Source of the DNA: Streptomyces sp. TSRI0281
GTDB taxonomy: Bacteria > Actinomycetota > Actinomycetes > Streptomycetales > Streptomycetaceae
Length of the DNA: 64,000 nt
Assembly (NCBI RefSeq): GCF_001905125.1
Contig: NZ_LWLE01000001.1
Location: 586,880-650,879 of the forward strand
Direction: 5' to 3'
This document shows, one piece after another, positions 8,773 to 16,966 of the stretch. Made by a program: the position numbers and the translations under genes. The first letter of the stretch is position 1, and every line of letters begins with the position of its first letter. The notes under the pieces were generated by a model, which worked only from the letters and a program-made list of their open reading frames with translations, did no database searches and was not told the origin of the DNA.

Positions 8773-9729
8773 ATGCCGGACCGACGCCGCCGCACCGCCT
8801 TCCGCCTTGCTCGTTCCTCTGGTGCCCCTGGTTCCTCTGGTGCACCTGGTTCCTCTGGCCCCTCAGATTCTGCTGGCCCTTCCGGTCCTTCCGATCCCTC
8901 TGGTTCCTCTGGTCCTTCCGATCCCTCTGGTTCCTCCGGTTCCTCCGACGACAATCCGTTCGCGGCGCCGCCCGTGGACCGGCCCGACCAGCCGTGGCAG
9001 CCGCGCCACCCGTCCTCCTCTTCTTCCTCGTCCCCGGACGGTGACAAGAACGGCAAGGGCGACGGCTCGGGCAGCGGTTCCTCCGGCGACCGCCCGGTGT
9101 GGGGCAGCCAGTGGAGCGACCAGCAGCCCGGCCGGGGCAACGGCGGGTTCGGCAGCCGCCCCGGCGGCAACGGCAACGGCGGGCAGGGCGGACCGGAACG
9201 CAAACCGGGCGGACTGCGCTGGGACCCGACCGACCCCGCCCAGCGGCGCGCCCGGTACGCGGTGCTCGGCGGCATGTGGGCGTTCTTCTTCGCACTCTTC
9301 GACTTCCCGGAGGTCGCCCTGCTCCTGGGTGCGCTCTCCGTCTACTGGGCGCTGAGCTCCCTGCGCGCCAAGCCCGGCAGCCCGTCCGCGAAGGACGGGG
9401 CGGCAGGAGCCGCGGGGGCGGGCGCCGGTACGGGCGCCACCGCGGTGACCGGTACGGAGGGGGCGGAGGGCCGCGCGACGCCGCCCGCGCCGGGAACCCC
9501 TCCCGCCACCGCGCAGGGCGGCAGCACCCGGCCGCAGACCACGGCGGCGGTCAGCGGGCTGGTGACCGCCCTGCTCGCGCTGTCGATCGTCGCGACGACG
9601 TTCACGGTCCAGCTGGTCTACCGCGACTACTACACCTGCGTGAACGACGCCCTGACCAAGTCCGGAGCGCTGGCCTGCAACGATCTGCTGCCGAAGCCGC
9701 TGGAACCCTTCTTCGGCGTCAAGGAGTAG
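8773..9729 (+). CDS. two-TM membrane protein with collagen-like repeat, function unknown
   Basis: 318 residues, not a family I can name. Residues about 14-56 form a Gly/Asp-X-Ser/Pro triplet repeat. Then come a Ser/Gly/Asn-rich stretch, one hydrophobic segment ([19 protein letters not shown] continuing to VYWALSSL), a Gly/Ala linker, a second helix ([20 protein letters not shown]) and a short tail with two Cys ([20 protein letters not shown]). The repeat uses T-ending codons (tct, cct, ggt, gat), unlike the rest of the gene. ATG 8773 has GGGGAAG 11 nt upstream. The stop overlaps the convergent DUF6350 gene by 11 nt. Confidence 0.75.
   Translation: MPDRRRRTAFRLARSSGAPGSSGAPGSSGPSDSAGPSGPSDPSGSSGPSDPSGSSGSSDDNPFAAPPVDRPDQPWQPRHPSSSSSSSPDGDKNGKGDGSGSGSSGDRPVWGSQWSDQQPGRGNGGFGSRPGGNGNGGQGGPERKPGGLRWDPTDPAQRRARYAVLGGMWAFFFALFDFPEVALLLGALSVYWALSSLRAKPGSPSAKDGAAGAAGAGAGTGATAVTGTEGAEGRATPPAPGTPPATAQGGSTRPQTTAAVSGLVTALLALSIVATTFTVQLVYRDYYTCVNDALTKSGALACNDLLPKPLEPFFGVKE
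8811..8943 (+). repeat. 9-nt/triplet coding repeat (collagen-like G-X-Y)
   Basis: The frame reads [42 protein letters not shown]. Gly recurs every third residue, sometimes changed to Asp by a single ggt-to-gat difference. The DNA is built from words such as ggttcctct and gatccctct. Confidence 0.75.
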
Positions 9730-11530
9730 CCTCCTGGCCGGGCTCGGGGGGCCGCGAGGGCTCCGGAGCCCGGTCGGACGGGACATCCGGCGGAAAGTCG
9801 GCCATGAGCCCGCCGGAACCCTCCTTGAGCGAGGCCCACCGGGCCTCCCTGGCCTCCGTGTCGTGCCAGGGGTCGGCCGGCAGGAAGTCGTAGGGCTCGA
9901 AGCCCGTGTCCGCCGCGTTCGTCCCTGTCGCCGCGTCCGCCCCATGGGACGTGCCCCCCGGACGTGAAGCGGACGCCGACGCGGGTAGGCCGGACACGGA
10001 GCCGGGCAAGGAGCCGGAGCCGGAGCCGGGCACGGCGGCCTCGCCCGCTCCCTCCCCGGCCTCGCCCTTCCGCTTCCCTTTCCCTTCCCCCTTCCCCTTC
10101 CACCAGCGCCGCCGCCCGGTGCTCTCCTGCGCGGACTCCTGCGCGGTCTCCTGCGCGGACTCGTCACTGCCGTCGCTGCCGTCGCTCGCGTCGCTCCCGG
10201 GGCGCGTCTCCACCCGGGGCTCCCGGGGCTCCTCCGTCGCGGCCCGCCGCCACGCCCATCCGGGCTCCCGCATCCGCCACACCCGTAGCAGCAGCGCCAG
10301 CGGCACGCCGATGACCGCCGTCCACGCGAGTGCGGCCGGTCCCGTCAGCCACCACACGGGCCCGAAGTCCGCCAGCGCCCCCGTCCCGAGCGGCCCCCCG
10401 GACATCGCCGTGAGCGCCGCCGTACCGGCCCCGCAGCCCACCGCGGCCAGCAGCGTCACCAGCGCGGTCTCCCGCGGGCTCCAGGACCCCTCGCGTACCG
10501 CGGGGACCGGAACGGCCCTCCGTACGGTGAACCAGGCGACCGCCAGACCGGCCGCGACCGGGACCGCCGCGGCCGCCCAGTTCGCGAGCGACCCTGGCCC
10601 CTGGTCCGGTACCGCCGCCAACAGCGGGAAGTGGGGCAGAGCCGGCTGCCCGTGGACGGCGGCCGGGGTGACCGTGGCCCCCGTACCGAGCACGAATCCG
10701 GGGCCGAGGCCGTACGCGGCACCCCACAGCGCGGCGTTCGGCACCAGCGCCAGGGCCAGCAGCAGCACGGCGAACCGCCCCGCCCAGTCCCCGGAGAGCG
10801 ACAGGAAGGACTGCTGGGTCTCCTGCGCGTGCCACACCAGCCCCGCCGCCACCACCAGCGCACCGCCGCCGAGCAGCACCATCACCCCGGCCGCGGCGGA
10901 CCGGCACAGCGTCTCGACCCGGGTCCGGAAGAGGGTGCGCGCGACGGCCTCCTGGAGCCACAGCGGCGCCCAGGACGGCACGGACCCCAGCGGGCGCCCG
11001 GCCGCCGTCCACACCCCGGCCGCCGCCGAACCCGCCACCACGAAGGCCGCCGGGAACAGCAGCGTGTCCGGGTCCGCGCTCAGCGACCCGCCCCGCGCAT
11101 AGGCCGCGGCACCCGCCGCGACCAGCAGATATCCGGCCGTGACCGCGCAGAACGCACCGGCCGGCGAGGGCCGGGCACGCCCCTCGTCGGGATCCGCCGC
11201 ATCACGGGCGGCCCGGTGCGCCAGCCATACCGGCAGCAGTACGAGCAGCAGCGGGACGGTCGCCACGGGAGCCGGGACACCGCTGAGGGTGTCGGTTCTG
11301 ACGAGTTCGGCGCCGTGCGCGAGCAGCCAGATCCCGGCCGCGACGTGCAGGGCTCCACCGGGCCCGCTGTCCGGGTACGGAGAGCTGATCCACAGCACCA
11401 TGACCAGCACGGCGAGCGAGCCGAGCCCGAGCCCCGCCGCGATCACTCCCCGCAGAAAGGCGGAGGCCAGAGCGGTGGACCTGCCCCGCTCGGCCGACAA
11501 CATCGGGCTGCGCTCGGTCACTTGGGTCAC
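9719..11530 (-). CDS. DUF6350 (PerM-like) polytopic membrane protein
   Basis: About 603 residues. Roughly ten hydrophobic segments (for example [39 protein letters not shown]) precede a C-terminal tail of about 170 residues rich in Ser, Glu, Gly and Lys, with [12 protein letters not shown] and [12 protein letters not shown] repeats. In Streptomyces this family is annotated DUF6350 or cell division protein PerM; the role is not established. Start taken as GTG 11530 (VTQVTERSP), but the Shine-Dalgarno is weak and an ATG ten codons downstream (MLSAERGR) is possible. The tail overlaps the convergent neighbour by 11 nt. Confidence 0.78.
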   Translation of the reverse strand: MTQVTERSPMLSAERGRSTALASAFLRGVIAAGLGLGSLAVLVMVLWISSPYPDSGPGGALHVAAGIWLLAHGAELVRTDTLSGVPAPVATVPLLLVLLPVWLAHRAARDAADPDEGRARPSPAGAFCAVTAGYLLVAAGAAAYARGGSLSADPDTLLFPAAFVVAGSAAAGVWTAAGRPLGSVPSWAPLWLQEAVARTLFRTRVETLCRSAAAGVMVLLGGGALVVAAGLVWHAQETQQSFLSLSGDWAGRFAVLLLALALVPNAALWGAAYGLGPGFVLGTGATVTPAAVHGQPALPHFPLLAAVPDQGPGSLANWAAAAVPVAAGLAVAWFTVRRAVPVPAVREGSWSPRETALVTLLAAVGCGAGTAALTAMSGGPLGTGALADFGPVWWLTGPAALAWTAVIGVPLALLLRVWRMREPGWAWRRAATEEPREPRVETRPGSDASDGSDGSDESAQETAQESAQESTGRRRWWKGKGEGKGKRKGEAGEGAGEAAVPGSGSGSLPGSVSGLPASASASRPGGTSHGADAATGTNAADTGFEPYDFLPADPWHDTEAREARWASLKEGSGGLMADFPPDVPSDRAPEPSRPPEPGQEATP

Positions 11531-11646
11531 GCCGCCATGCTGCCAACGACACGCGCTTATTCCGTGTAACGGGCGAACGGCCGCTGTGTCGCTCAATATA
11601 CGTTTATGTACTTTTTCACCCAGTGCAGCGCTTCCGGGGGCCACTC

Positions 11647-13125
11647 ATGACGCGGAGCACGACCGATACGGCCGCCGCCACCCCGCTGCCCTCCCCCAAG
11701 GAGTGCCGCAGACTGCGTGAGGCGAAGTCACTGACCGAGGAGCAGGTCGCGGCGGCCATCGGCGTCACGCGCGCCACCGTGCGCTCCTGGGAGACGGGGC
11801 GCACGAGCCCCCGCGGGCGCAAGCGGGCGGCGTACGCCAGGCTCATCGGCGCCTGCGCCGAGGACGACCCGCAACCCGCTCCGACCGCTCGCGCCGCACC
11901 GAACCACTCGACCACCCGGCCGAGGCCCGCCGCGAAAGGGGCGGCACGGCCGCCGACGCCCTCGGCGGTCCCGAAGCTGTCCGAACCGGACAGGCGGCCC
12001 ACCCCCGCAACCACCCCCGCTACCGCACCCGCACCCGCACCGAAGGCGCCTCCCGCGCCCTCGGTGTCCCCCGCGCCCTCCGTCGCAGCCACCGGGAGCA
12101 CCGCCATGTCCCCGACCGAGCCCGGGATCGAGCCCGGCATCGGGTCCGGCATCGGGTCCGGCATCGGGTCCGGCATCGGGTCCGGCATCGGGTCCGGCAT
12201 CGGGTCCGGCCCCGAGCCCGGCCACGCGGCGAGATCCGCGGCGAGCCCGCCGCCGGGCGCCGCACCCGGTGCCGACCCCGGCGACGAGGCGGGGGGCGTC
12301 GCGGCGCTCTCTCCCCATGAGGCGTTCGACGCCCTGTACAGCCATCACGGGCAGGGCCTCGTCCACCAGACGTATCTGCTGACCGGGCGCCGGAGCCTCT
12401 CCCGCGAGTCCGTCGAGCGCGCGTTCCAGCTGGCGTGGCAGCGCTGGCCGGAGGTCGCCGTGGACCGTGACCCGGCGGGCTGGGTACGGGCCGCCGCGTA
12501 CGAGTACGCGATGTCGCCCTGGCACCGGCTGCGCCGCGCCCACCGGCACCCCGACGCGCCGCCCGCCGAGCCCGGCCGGCGGGCGCTGCGCGACGCGCTG
12601 CTCGACCTGCCCCCCTCGTACCGGCGCACGCTGCTGCTCTACGACGGTGTGGGCCTGGATCTGCCGGAGACGGCGGCCGAGACGGAGGCGAGCACCCCGG
12701 CGGCGGCGGGCCGGCTGATGAACGCACGGGCCGCCGTCGCCGAACGGCTGCCCGAACTGACGGGCCCCGCCTCACCGGCCGATCAGTCGGCGCTGCTGCG
12801 CGAGAGGCTGGGCGCGCTCGCCCTCGCCGGAAAGGTACCCGCGCTGCCGCCGCCCCGTGCGGTGCGCAGCGGCAGTGAGCGCAAGGCCCAGCTCTGGACC
12901 CGGGCGGCGATCGCCCTGGCCGCGCTGCTGATCGGCGTGACGGGGTTCACCCTGCACACGGCCCCCACCCGGTACGAGCAGCCGCTCGCGCCCGCCGAGC
13001 GGGTCGGCGGTGTGCCGCCGCGCGGTGGCCCGCAGAAGCTCACCTCCCAGGATCTGAGGCTCCAGCGGGTACTGCGCGAGGAGTTCGCGAACGGCCCGGA
13101 ACGGCTGGTGCCACGGATCCCCTGA
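11647..13125 (+). CDS. HTH / sigma-like / transmembrane fusion protein
   Basis: 492 residues. Residues 17-70 are an XRE-type helix-turn-helix (LTEEQVAAAIGVTRATVRSWETGR). Residues about 75-215 are a Pro/Ala/Gly linker with an IGSG tandem repeat. Residues about 220-385 resemble sigma-70 regions 2 and 4 in order (FDALYSHHGQGLVHQTYLL ... AFQLAWQRWPEV, then LLDLPPSYRRTLLLYDGVGL), but degenerate. A single membrane helix follows at about 419-437 (AAIALAALLIGVTGFTLH), then a short tail. ATG 11647 has GGGGG 7 nt upstream; the frame is open 8 codons further without a better site. Probably a membrane-tethered regulator; targets unknown. Confidence 0.78.
   Translation: MTRSTTDTAAATPLPSPKECRRLREAKSLTEEQVAAAIGVTRATVRSWETGRTSPRGRKRAAYARLIGACAEDDPQPAPTARAAPNHSTTRPRPAAKGAARPPTPSAVPKLSEPDRRPTPATTPATAPAPAPKAPPAPSVSPAPSVAATGSTAMSPTEPGIEPGIGSGIGSGIGSGIGSGIGSGIGSGPEPGHAARSAASPPPGAAPGADPGDEAGGVAALSPHEAFDALYSHHGQGLVHQTYLLTGRRSLSRESVERAFQLAWQRWPEVAVDRDPAGWVRAAAYEYAMSPWHRLRRAHRHPDAPPAEPGRRALRDALLDLPPSYRRTLLLYDGVGLDLPETAAETEASTPAAAGRLMNARAAVAERLPELTGPASPADQSALLRERLGALALAGKVPALPPPRAVRSGSERKAQLWTRAAIALAALLIGVTGFTLHTAPTRYEQPLAPAERVGGVPPRGGPQKLTSQDLRLQRVLREEFANGPERLVPRIP
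12136..12207 (+). repeat. 12-bp tandem repeat, six perfect copies
   Basis: Six uninterrupted copies of GGCATCGGGTCC, preceded by one diverged copy, encode Gly-Ile-Gly-Ser in the linker of the HTH/sigma-like protein. Identical copies indicate recent slippage expansion. Confidence 0.95.
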
Positions 13126-13144
13126 CGGCGGAGAATCCCGGAAC

Positions 13145-13189
13145 GGGAGAGCGCGAGACGGGAGAGCGCGAGACGGGAGAGCGCGAGAC
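13145..13189. repeat. 15-bp tandem repeat, three perfect copies
   Basis: Three copies of GGGAGAGCGCGAGAC lie between the stop codon of the HTH/sigma-like gene and the shared terminator. Non-coding. Confidence 0.9.
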
Positions 13190-13230
13190 GGCGCGGGCCC
13201 GTACCCCTGTCCGGGGTACGGGCCCGCGCC
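13190..13230. terminator. bidirectional terminator between HTH/sigma-like gene and sucD
   Basis: A perfect 18-bp stem with a TGTCC loop (arms 13190-13207 and 13213-13230) between two convergent genes. Confidence 0.9.
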
Positions 13231-13281
13231 GTCCGTGCGGTGACGCTGTGCCGAGGCGGTGGAACGGCCTCGGCGCGGCGA

Positions 13282-14166
13282 TCAGGCGCCGAGGATCTCG
13301 CGCGCCAGCTTGGCGGTCTCGGTCGGCGTCTTGCCGACCTTCACGCCGGCGGCCTCAAGGGCCTCCTTCTTCGCCTGGGCGGTGCCGGAGGAGCCGGAGA
13401 CGATGGCGCCCGCGTGGCCCATGGTCTTGCCCTCGGGGGCGGTGAAGCCCGCGACGTAACCGACGACCGGCTTCGTGACGTTCTTCGCGATGAAGTCGGC
13501 GGCACGCTCCTCGGCGTCGCCGCCGATCTCGCCGATCATCACGATGAGGTCGGTCTCGGGGTCGGCCTCGAACGCCGCGAGGGCGTCGATGTGCGTCGTA
13601 CCGATGACCGGGTCGCCACCGATGCCGACGGCGGACGAGAAGCCGATGTCGCGGAGCTCGTACATCATCTGGTAGGTCAGCGTGCCGGACTTGGACACGA
13701 GACCGATGCGGCCGGGCTTGGTGATGTCGCCCGGGATGATGCCGGCGTTGGACTGGCCGGGGGTGATGAGACCCGGGCAGTTCGGGCCGATGATCCGGGT
13801 CTTGTTGCCCTTCGAGCCCGCGTAGGCCCAGAAGGCGGCGGAGTCGTGGACGGCGATGCCCTCGGTGATGACGACCGCGAGCGGGATCTCGGCGTCGATC
13901 GCCTCGACGACGGCGGCCTTGGCGAAGGCCGGCGGCACGAAGAGGACGGAGACGTCCGCGCCCGTCTTCTCCATCGCTTCCTTGACGGAACCGAAGACCG
14001 GGACCTCGGTGCCGTCGAAGTCGACGGTCGTGCCGGCCTTGCGCGGGTTCACGCCGCCGACGATGTCGGTGCCGTCAGCCAGCATGAGCTTGGTGTGCTT
14101 CATGCCCGTGGCGCCGGTCATCCCCTGGACGATGACCTTGCTGTCCTTGGTGAGGAAGATAGCCAT
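13282..14166 (-). CDS. sucD: succinyl-CoA synthetase alpha subunit
   Basis: 294 residues, normal length. With SucC it interconverts succinyl-CoA and succinate with substrate-level phosphorylation. The CoA-binding head ([18 protein letters not shown]), the [12 protein letters not shown] motif and the phospho-histidine region [19 protein letters not shown] (active-site His in GHAGA) are present. ATG 14166 has GAGGGA 10 nt upstream and follows the sucC stop by 21 nt, so sucC-sucD form one unit. Confidence 0.97.
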   Translation of the reverse strand: MAIFLTKDSKVIVQGMTGATGMKHTKLMLADGTDIVGGVNPRKAGTTVDFDGTEVPVFGSVKEAMEKTGADVSVLFVPPAFAKAAVVEAIDAEIPLAVVITEGIAVHDSAAFWAYAGSKGNKTRIIGPNCPGLITPGQSNAGIIPGDITKPGRIGLVSKSGTLTYQMMYELRDIGFSSAVGIGGDPVIGTTHIDALAAFEADPETDLIVMIGEIGGDAEERAADFIAKNVTKPVVGYVAGFTAPEGKTMGHAGAIVSGSSGTAQAKKEALEAAGVKVGKTPTETAKLAREILGA

Positions 14167-14187
14167 GGTGTTGGAGTCCCTCGTCCC

Positions 14188-15369
14188 TTACTTCGCAGCC
14201 GCGGCGAGCTCGGCGGCCTTGTCGGCCGCGCCGTCCATGGTGTCCACACGCTGCACCAGCGGGTGGTTGGCGTCGGAAAGGATCTTGCGACCCAGCTCCG
14301 CGTTGTTGCCGTCGAGGCGCACGACCAGCGGCTTCTCGACCTTCTCGCCCTTGGACTCAAGCAGCGCCAGAGCCTGGACGATGCCGTTGGCGACCTCGTC
14401 ACAAGCGGTGATGCCACCGAAGACGTTGACGAAGACGGACTTGACGTCCGGGTCGCCGAGGATGATCTCCAGGCCGTTCGCCATGACCTCTGCGGAGGCG
14501 CCGCCACCGATGTCGAGGAAGTTGGCGGGCTTCACGTTGCCGTGGTTCTCACCGGCGTACGCGACGACGTCCAGGGTCGACATGACCAGACCGGCACCGT
14601 TACCGATGATGCCGACCTCGCCGTCGAGCTTGACGTAGTTGAGGTTCTTGGCCTTGGCGGCAGCCTCAAGCGGGTTGGCTGCGGCCTTGTCCTCAAGAGC
14701 CTCGTGGCCGGGCTGGCGGAAGTCGGCGTTCTCGTCGAGCGAGACCTTGCCGTCCAGCGCGATGATGTCGCCGGAGGCCACCTTGGCCAGCGGGTTCACC
14801 TCGACGAGGAGCGCGTCCTCGGCGACGAAGGTGTCCCACAGCGTCACCAGGACCTCGGCGACCTTCTCGGCCACCTCGGCCGGGAACTTCGCCAGGGCCA
14901 CGATCTCGCGGGCCTTCTCGATGGTGACGCCGGAGTTGGAGTCGACCGGGACCTTCGCGAGGGCCTCGGGGGTCTTCTCCGCGACCTCCTCGATGTCCAT
15001 GCCGCCCTGCACCGAGGCCATGGCCAGGAAGGTGCGGTTGGTGCGGTCGAGGAGGTACGAGACGTAGTACTCCTCCAGGATCTCCGGTGCGGTCTCGGCG
15101 ATCATCACGTTGTGGACCGTGTGGCCCTTGATGTCCATGCCGAGAATGTCGGTCGCACGGGCGACCGCCTCGTCCGGGGTGGCGGCGAGCTTGACGCCGC
15201 CCGCCTTGCCTCGGCCGCCGACCTTCACCTGGGCCTTGACGACAGACTTGCCGCCCAGCCGCTCGGTCGCCTCGCGGGCTGCCTCAGGCGTGTCAATGAC
15301 TTCACCGGCCAGCACCGGTACACCGTGCTTGGCGAAGAGGTCCCTCGCCTGGTACTCGAACAGGTCCAC
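14188..15369 (-). CDS. sucC: succinyl-CoA synthetase beta subunit
   Basis: 393 residues, normal length. Begins with the typical [19 protein letters not shown] and an ATP-grasp fold ([19 protein letters not shown]). The CoA-ligase half carries [17 protein letters not shown] and [10 protein letters not shown]. The start codon is GTG at 15369, preceded by AAAAGGGACGGAC. First gene of sucC-sucD. A Crp-type palindrome lies 179 bp upstream (separate entry). Confidence 0.97.
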   Translation of the reverse strand: MDLFEYQARDLFAKHGVPVLAGEVIDTPEAAREATERLGGKSVVKAQVKVGGRGKAGGVKLAATPDEAVARATDILGMDIKGHTVHNVMIAETAPEILEEYYVSYLLDRTNRTFLAMASVQGGMDIEEVAEKTPEALAKVPVDSNSGVTIEKAREIVALAKFPAEVAEKVAEVLVTLWDTFVAEDALLVEVNPLAKVASGDIIALDGKVSLDENADFRQPGHEALEDKAAANPLEAAAKAKNLNYVKLDGEVGIIGNGAGLVMSTLDVVAYAGENHGNVKPANFLDIGGGASAEVMANGLEIILGDPDVKSVFVNVFGGITACDEVANGIVQALALLESKGEKVEKPLVVRLDGNNAELGRKILSDANHPLVQRVDTMDGAADKAAELAAAAK

Positions 15370-15673
15370 GCGCGTCCGTCCCTTTTAGTGGTCTCGCGGT
15401 TGGTTTTCTGCGTGGGCGTGCCGCGAAGGGCAACGTGACTGCGCTGTCACTAGGGAGGCGTACACGGTGTCCGAGTACGCGGCATGTCCATCCGGCAGGT
15501 TATCCCCGCGCTCGACAGGACCCTAAATCGCAGATCACAGCTGAGCGGTGATTACCGTCACAGATCGCGCCGGTGGCCGAGCCGCGAGGGACATAACGCC
15601 ACGTCGGCGCGGGTGCGGGGACCCACTGGGGCGGGCCCGTCGAGCGCGGTGGGCAAACGCGGTGTCGCCGAAC
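15370..15673. other. intergenic region upstream of sucC
   Basis: This 304-bp gap between the vWA gene end and the sucC start is comparatively A/T-rich and must hold the sucCD promoter. I see no gene in it. I could not choose one -10/-35 pair with confidence. Confidence 0.6.
15548..15561. promoter_or_regulatory. Crp-type palindrome upstream of sucC
   Basis: GTGATTACCGTCAC fits the Streptomyces Crp consensus GTG-N6-GNCAC exactly and is a near-perfect dyad (GTGA/TCAC). It lies 179-192 bp upstream of the sucC start. A single sequence match; occupancy unknown. Confidence 0.4.
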
Positions 15674-16966
15674 TCACCGAGCGGGCTCCGTGTCCGGTAC
15701 GGGCAGCGGCCTCCTCTCGATAGCCGCGGCCATGATGTCGGGGAAGAGATCCGGCGTGCAGGCGAACGCGGGCGTGCCGAGCGCACCGAGCGCCGCCGCG
15801 TGCTCACGGTCGTACGCGGGCGCGCCCTCGTCGGAGAGGGCGAGCAGGGTCACGAACTGCACCCCGGACGCCTTCATCGCGGCGACCCGCTTGAGCATCT
15901 CGTCGCGTATGCCGCCCTCGTAGAGGTCGCTGATGAGGACGACGACGGTGTCGGCGGGGCGGGTGATGCGGGACTGGCAGTAGGCGAGCGCCCGGTTGAT
16001 GTCCGTGCCGCCGCCGAGCTGGACGCCGAAGAGGACGTCGACCGGGTCGTCGAGCTGATCGGTGAGGTCGACCACCGCCGTGTCGAAGACGACGAGCCGG
16101 GTCGCCAGGGTGCGCATGGAGGCGAGGACCGCGCCGAAGACGGCGGCGTGGACGACGGACGCGGCCATCGAGCCCGACTGGTCGATGCAGAGGATGACGT
16201 CCTTCTTCACGGACCGGGCCGCCCGCCCGTACCCGATGAGACGTTCGGGTACGACCGTTCCTGCCCCGTCCTCCCCGGGAAGGGGCAGATAGTTCTTGAG
16301 GTTGGCCCGGATGGTGCGGTCCCAGTCGATGTCCCGGTGGCGGGGCCGGCCGATCCTCGCCGAACGGTCCAGCGCTCCGGTGAGGGTGGCCCGGGTGCGG
16401 CCCGCGAGGCGTTTCTCCAGGTCCTCGACGACTTTGCGGACGACGGCCCGCGCGGTCTCCTTCGTCGTCTCCGGCATGGCCTTGTTGAGCGAGAGCAGGG
16501 TGCCGACCAGATGGACGTCGGCCTCGACGGCCTCCAGCATCTCCGGCTCCAGCAGCAGCGCCGACAGGCCGAGGCGGTCGATCGCGTCGCGCTGCATGAT
16601 CTGGACGACGGAGCTGGGGAAATACGTACGGATGTCACCGAGCCAGCGGGCGACGGAGGGCGCGGAGGCTCCGAGCCCCGCCGAGCGCTCGCTTCCGCCC
16701 CGTCCGCCGGGCTTCTTCCCGCCGCCGCCGTAGAGCGCGTTCAGCGCGCCGTCCATCGCGACGTCACGGCCGGTGAGCGTGCGTCCGGTGCTCTCGGCGC
16801 TGTCCGCGCCCAGCACCATCCGCCAGCGCCGCAGCCGTTCGTCGTCGGCCGCTGCCCCGGTCGTCCCGACGGCGGTCGGCCCCACCCCAGTCGTACCCAC
16901 CCCCGTCGTTCCCGCCACCGGCTCCCGCTCCCTCTCGCTGGTGTCCCTCGCCGTGTGTGTCGTCAT
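15674..16966 (-). CDS. vWA domain protein of the MoxR/DUF5682 operon
   Basis: 430 residues. A short Thr/Gly-rich head (GTTGVGTTGVGPT) and a helical middle (about 90-220) precede a von Willebrand factor A domain from about 250. The MIDAS motif is intact: DQSGSM, the Thr of GGGTDINRAL and the Asp of LISDLYEGG. vWA proteins of this kind partner MoxR AAA+ ATPases as adaptor and target-recognition subunits (as ViaA does for RavA). ATG 16966 overlaps the DUF5682 stop by 4 nt (ATGA), so the three genes are translationally coupled. Substrate unknown. Confidence 0.9.
   Translation of the reverse strand: MTTHTARDTSEREREPVAGTTGVGTTGVGPTAVGTTGAAADDERLRRWRMVLGADSAESTGRTLTGRDVAMDGALNALYGGGGKKPGGRGGSERSAGLGASAPSVARWLGDIRTYFPSSVVQIMQRDAIDRLGLSALLLEPEMLEAVEADVHLVGTLLSLNKAMPETTKETARAVVRKVVEDLEKRLAGRTRATLTGALDRSARIGRPRHRDIDWDRTIRANLKNYLPLPGEDGAGTVVPERLIGYGRAARSVKKDVILCIDQSGSMAASVVHAAVFGAVLASMRTLATRLVVFDTAVVDLTDQLDDPVDVLFGVQLGGGTDINRALAYCQSRITRPADTVVVLISDLYEGGIRDEMLKRVAAMKASGVQFVTLLALSDEGAPAYDREHAAALGALGTPAFACTPDLFPDIMAAAIERRPLPVPDTEPAR

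Noticed and set aside
12136..12207. Regular repeats considered as a CRISPR array
   Set aside because: Units are contiguous 12-mers with no spacers, inside a coding linker. The same applies to the 51 kb and 58 kb arrays.
13240..15438. A 732-codon plus-strand frame across sucD and sucC
   Set aside because: Antisense shadow of two certain genes; composition is Leu/Gly/Asp/Arg-rich without family motifs.
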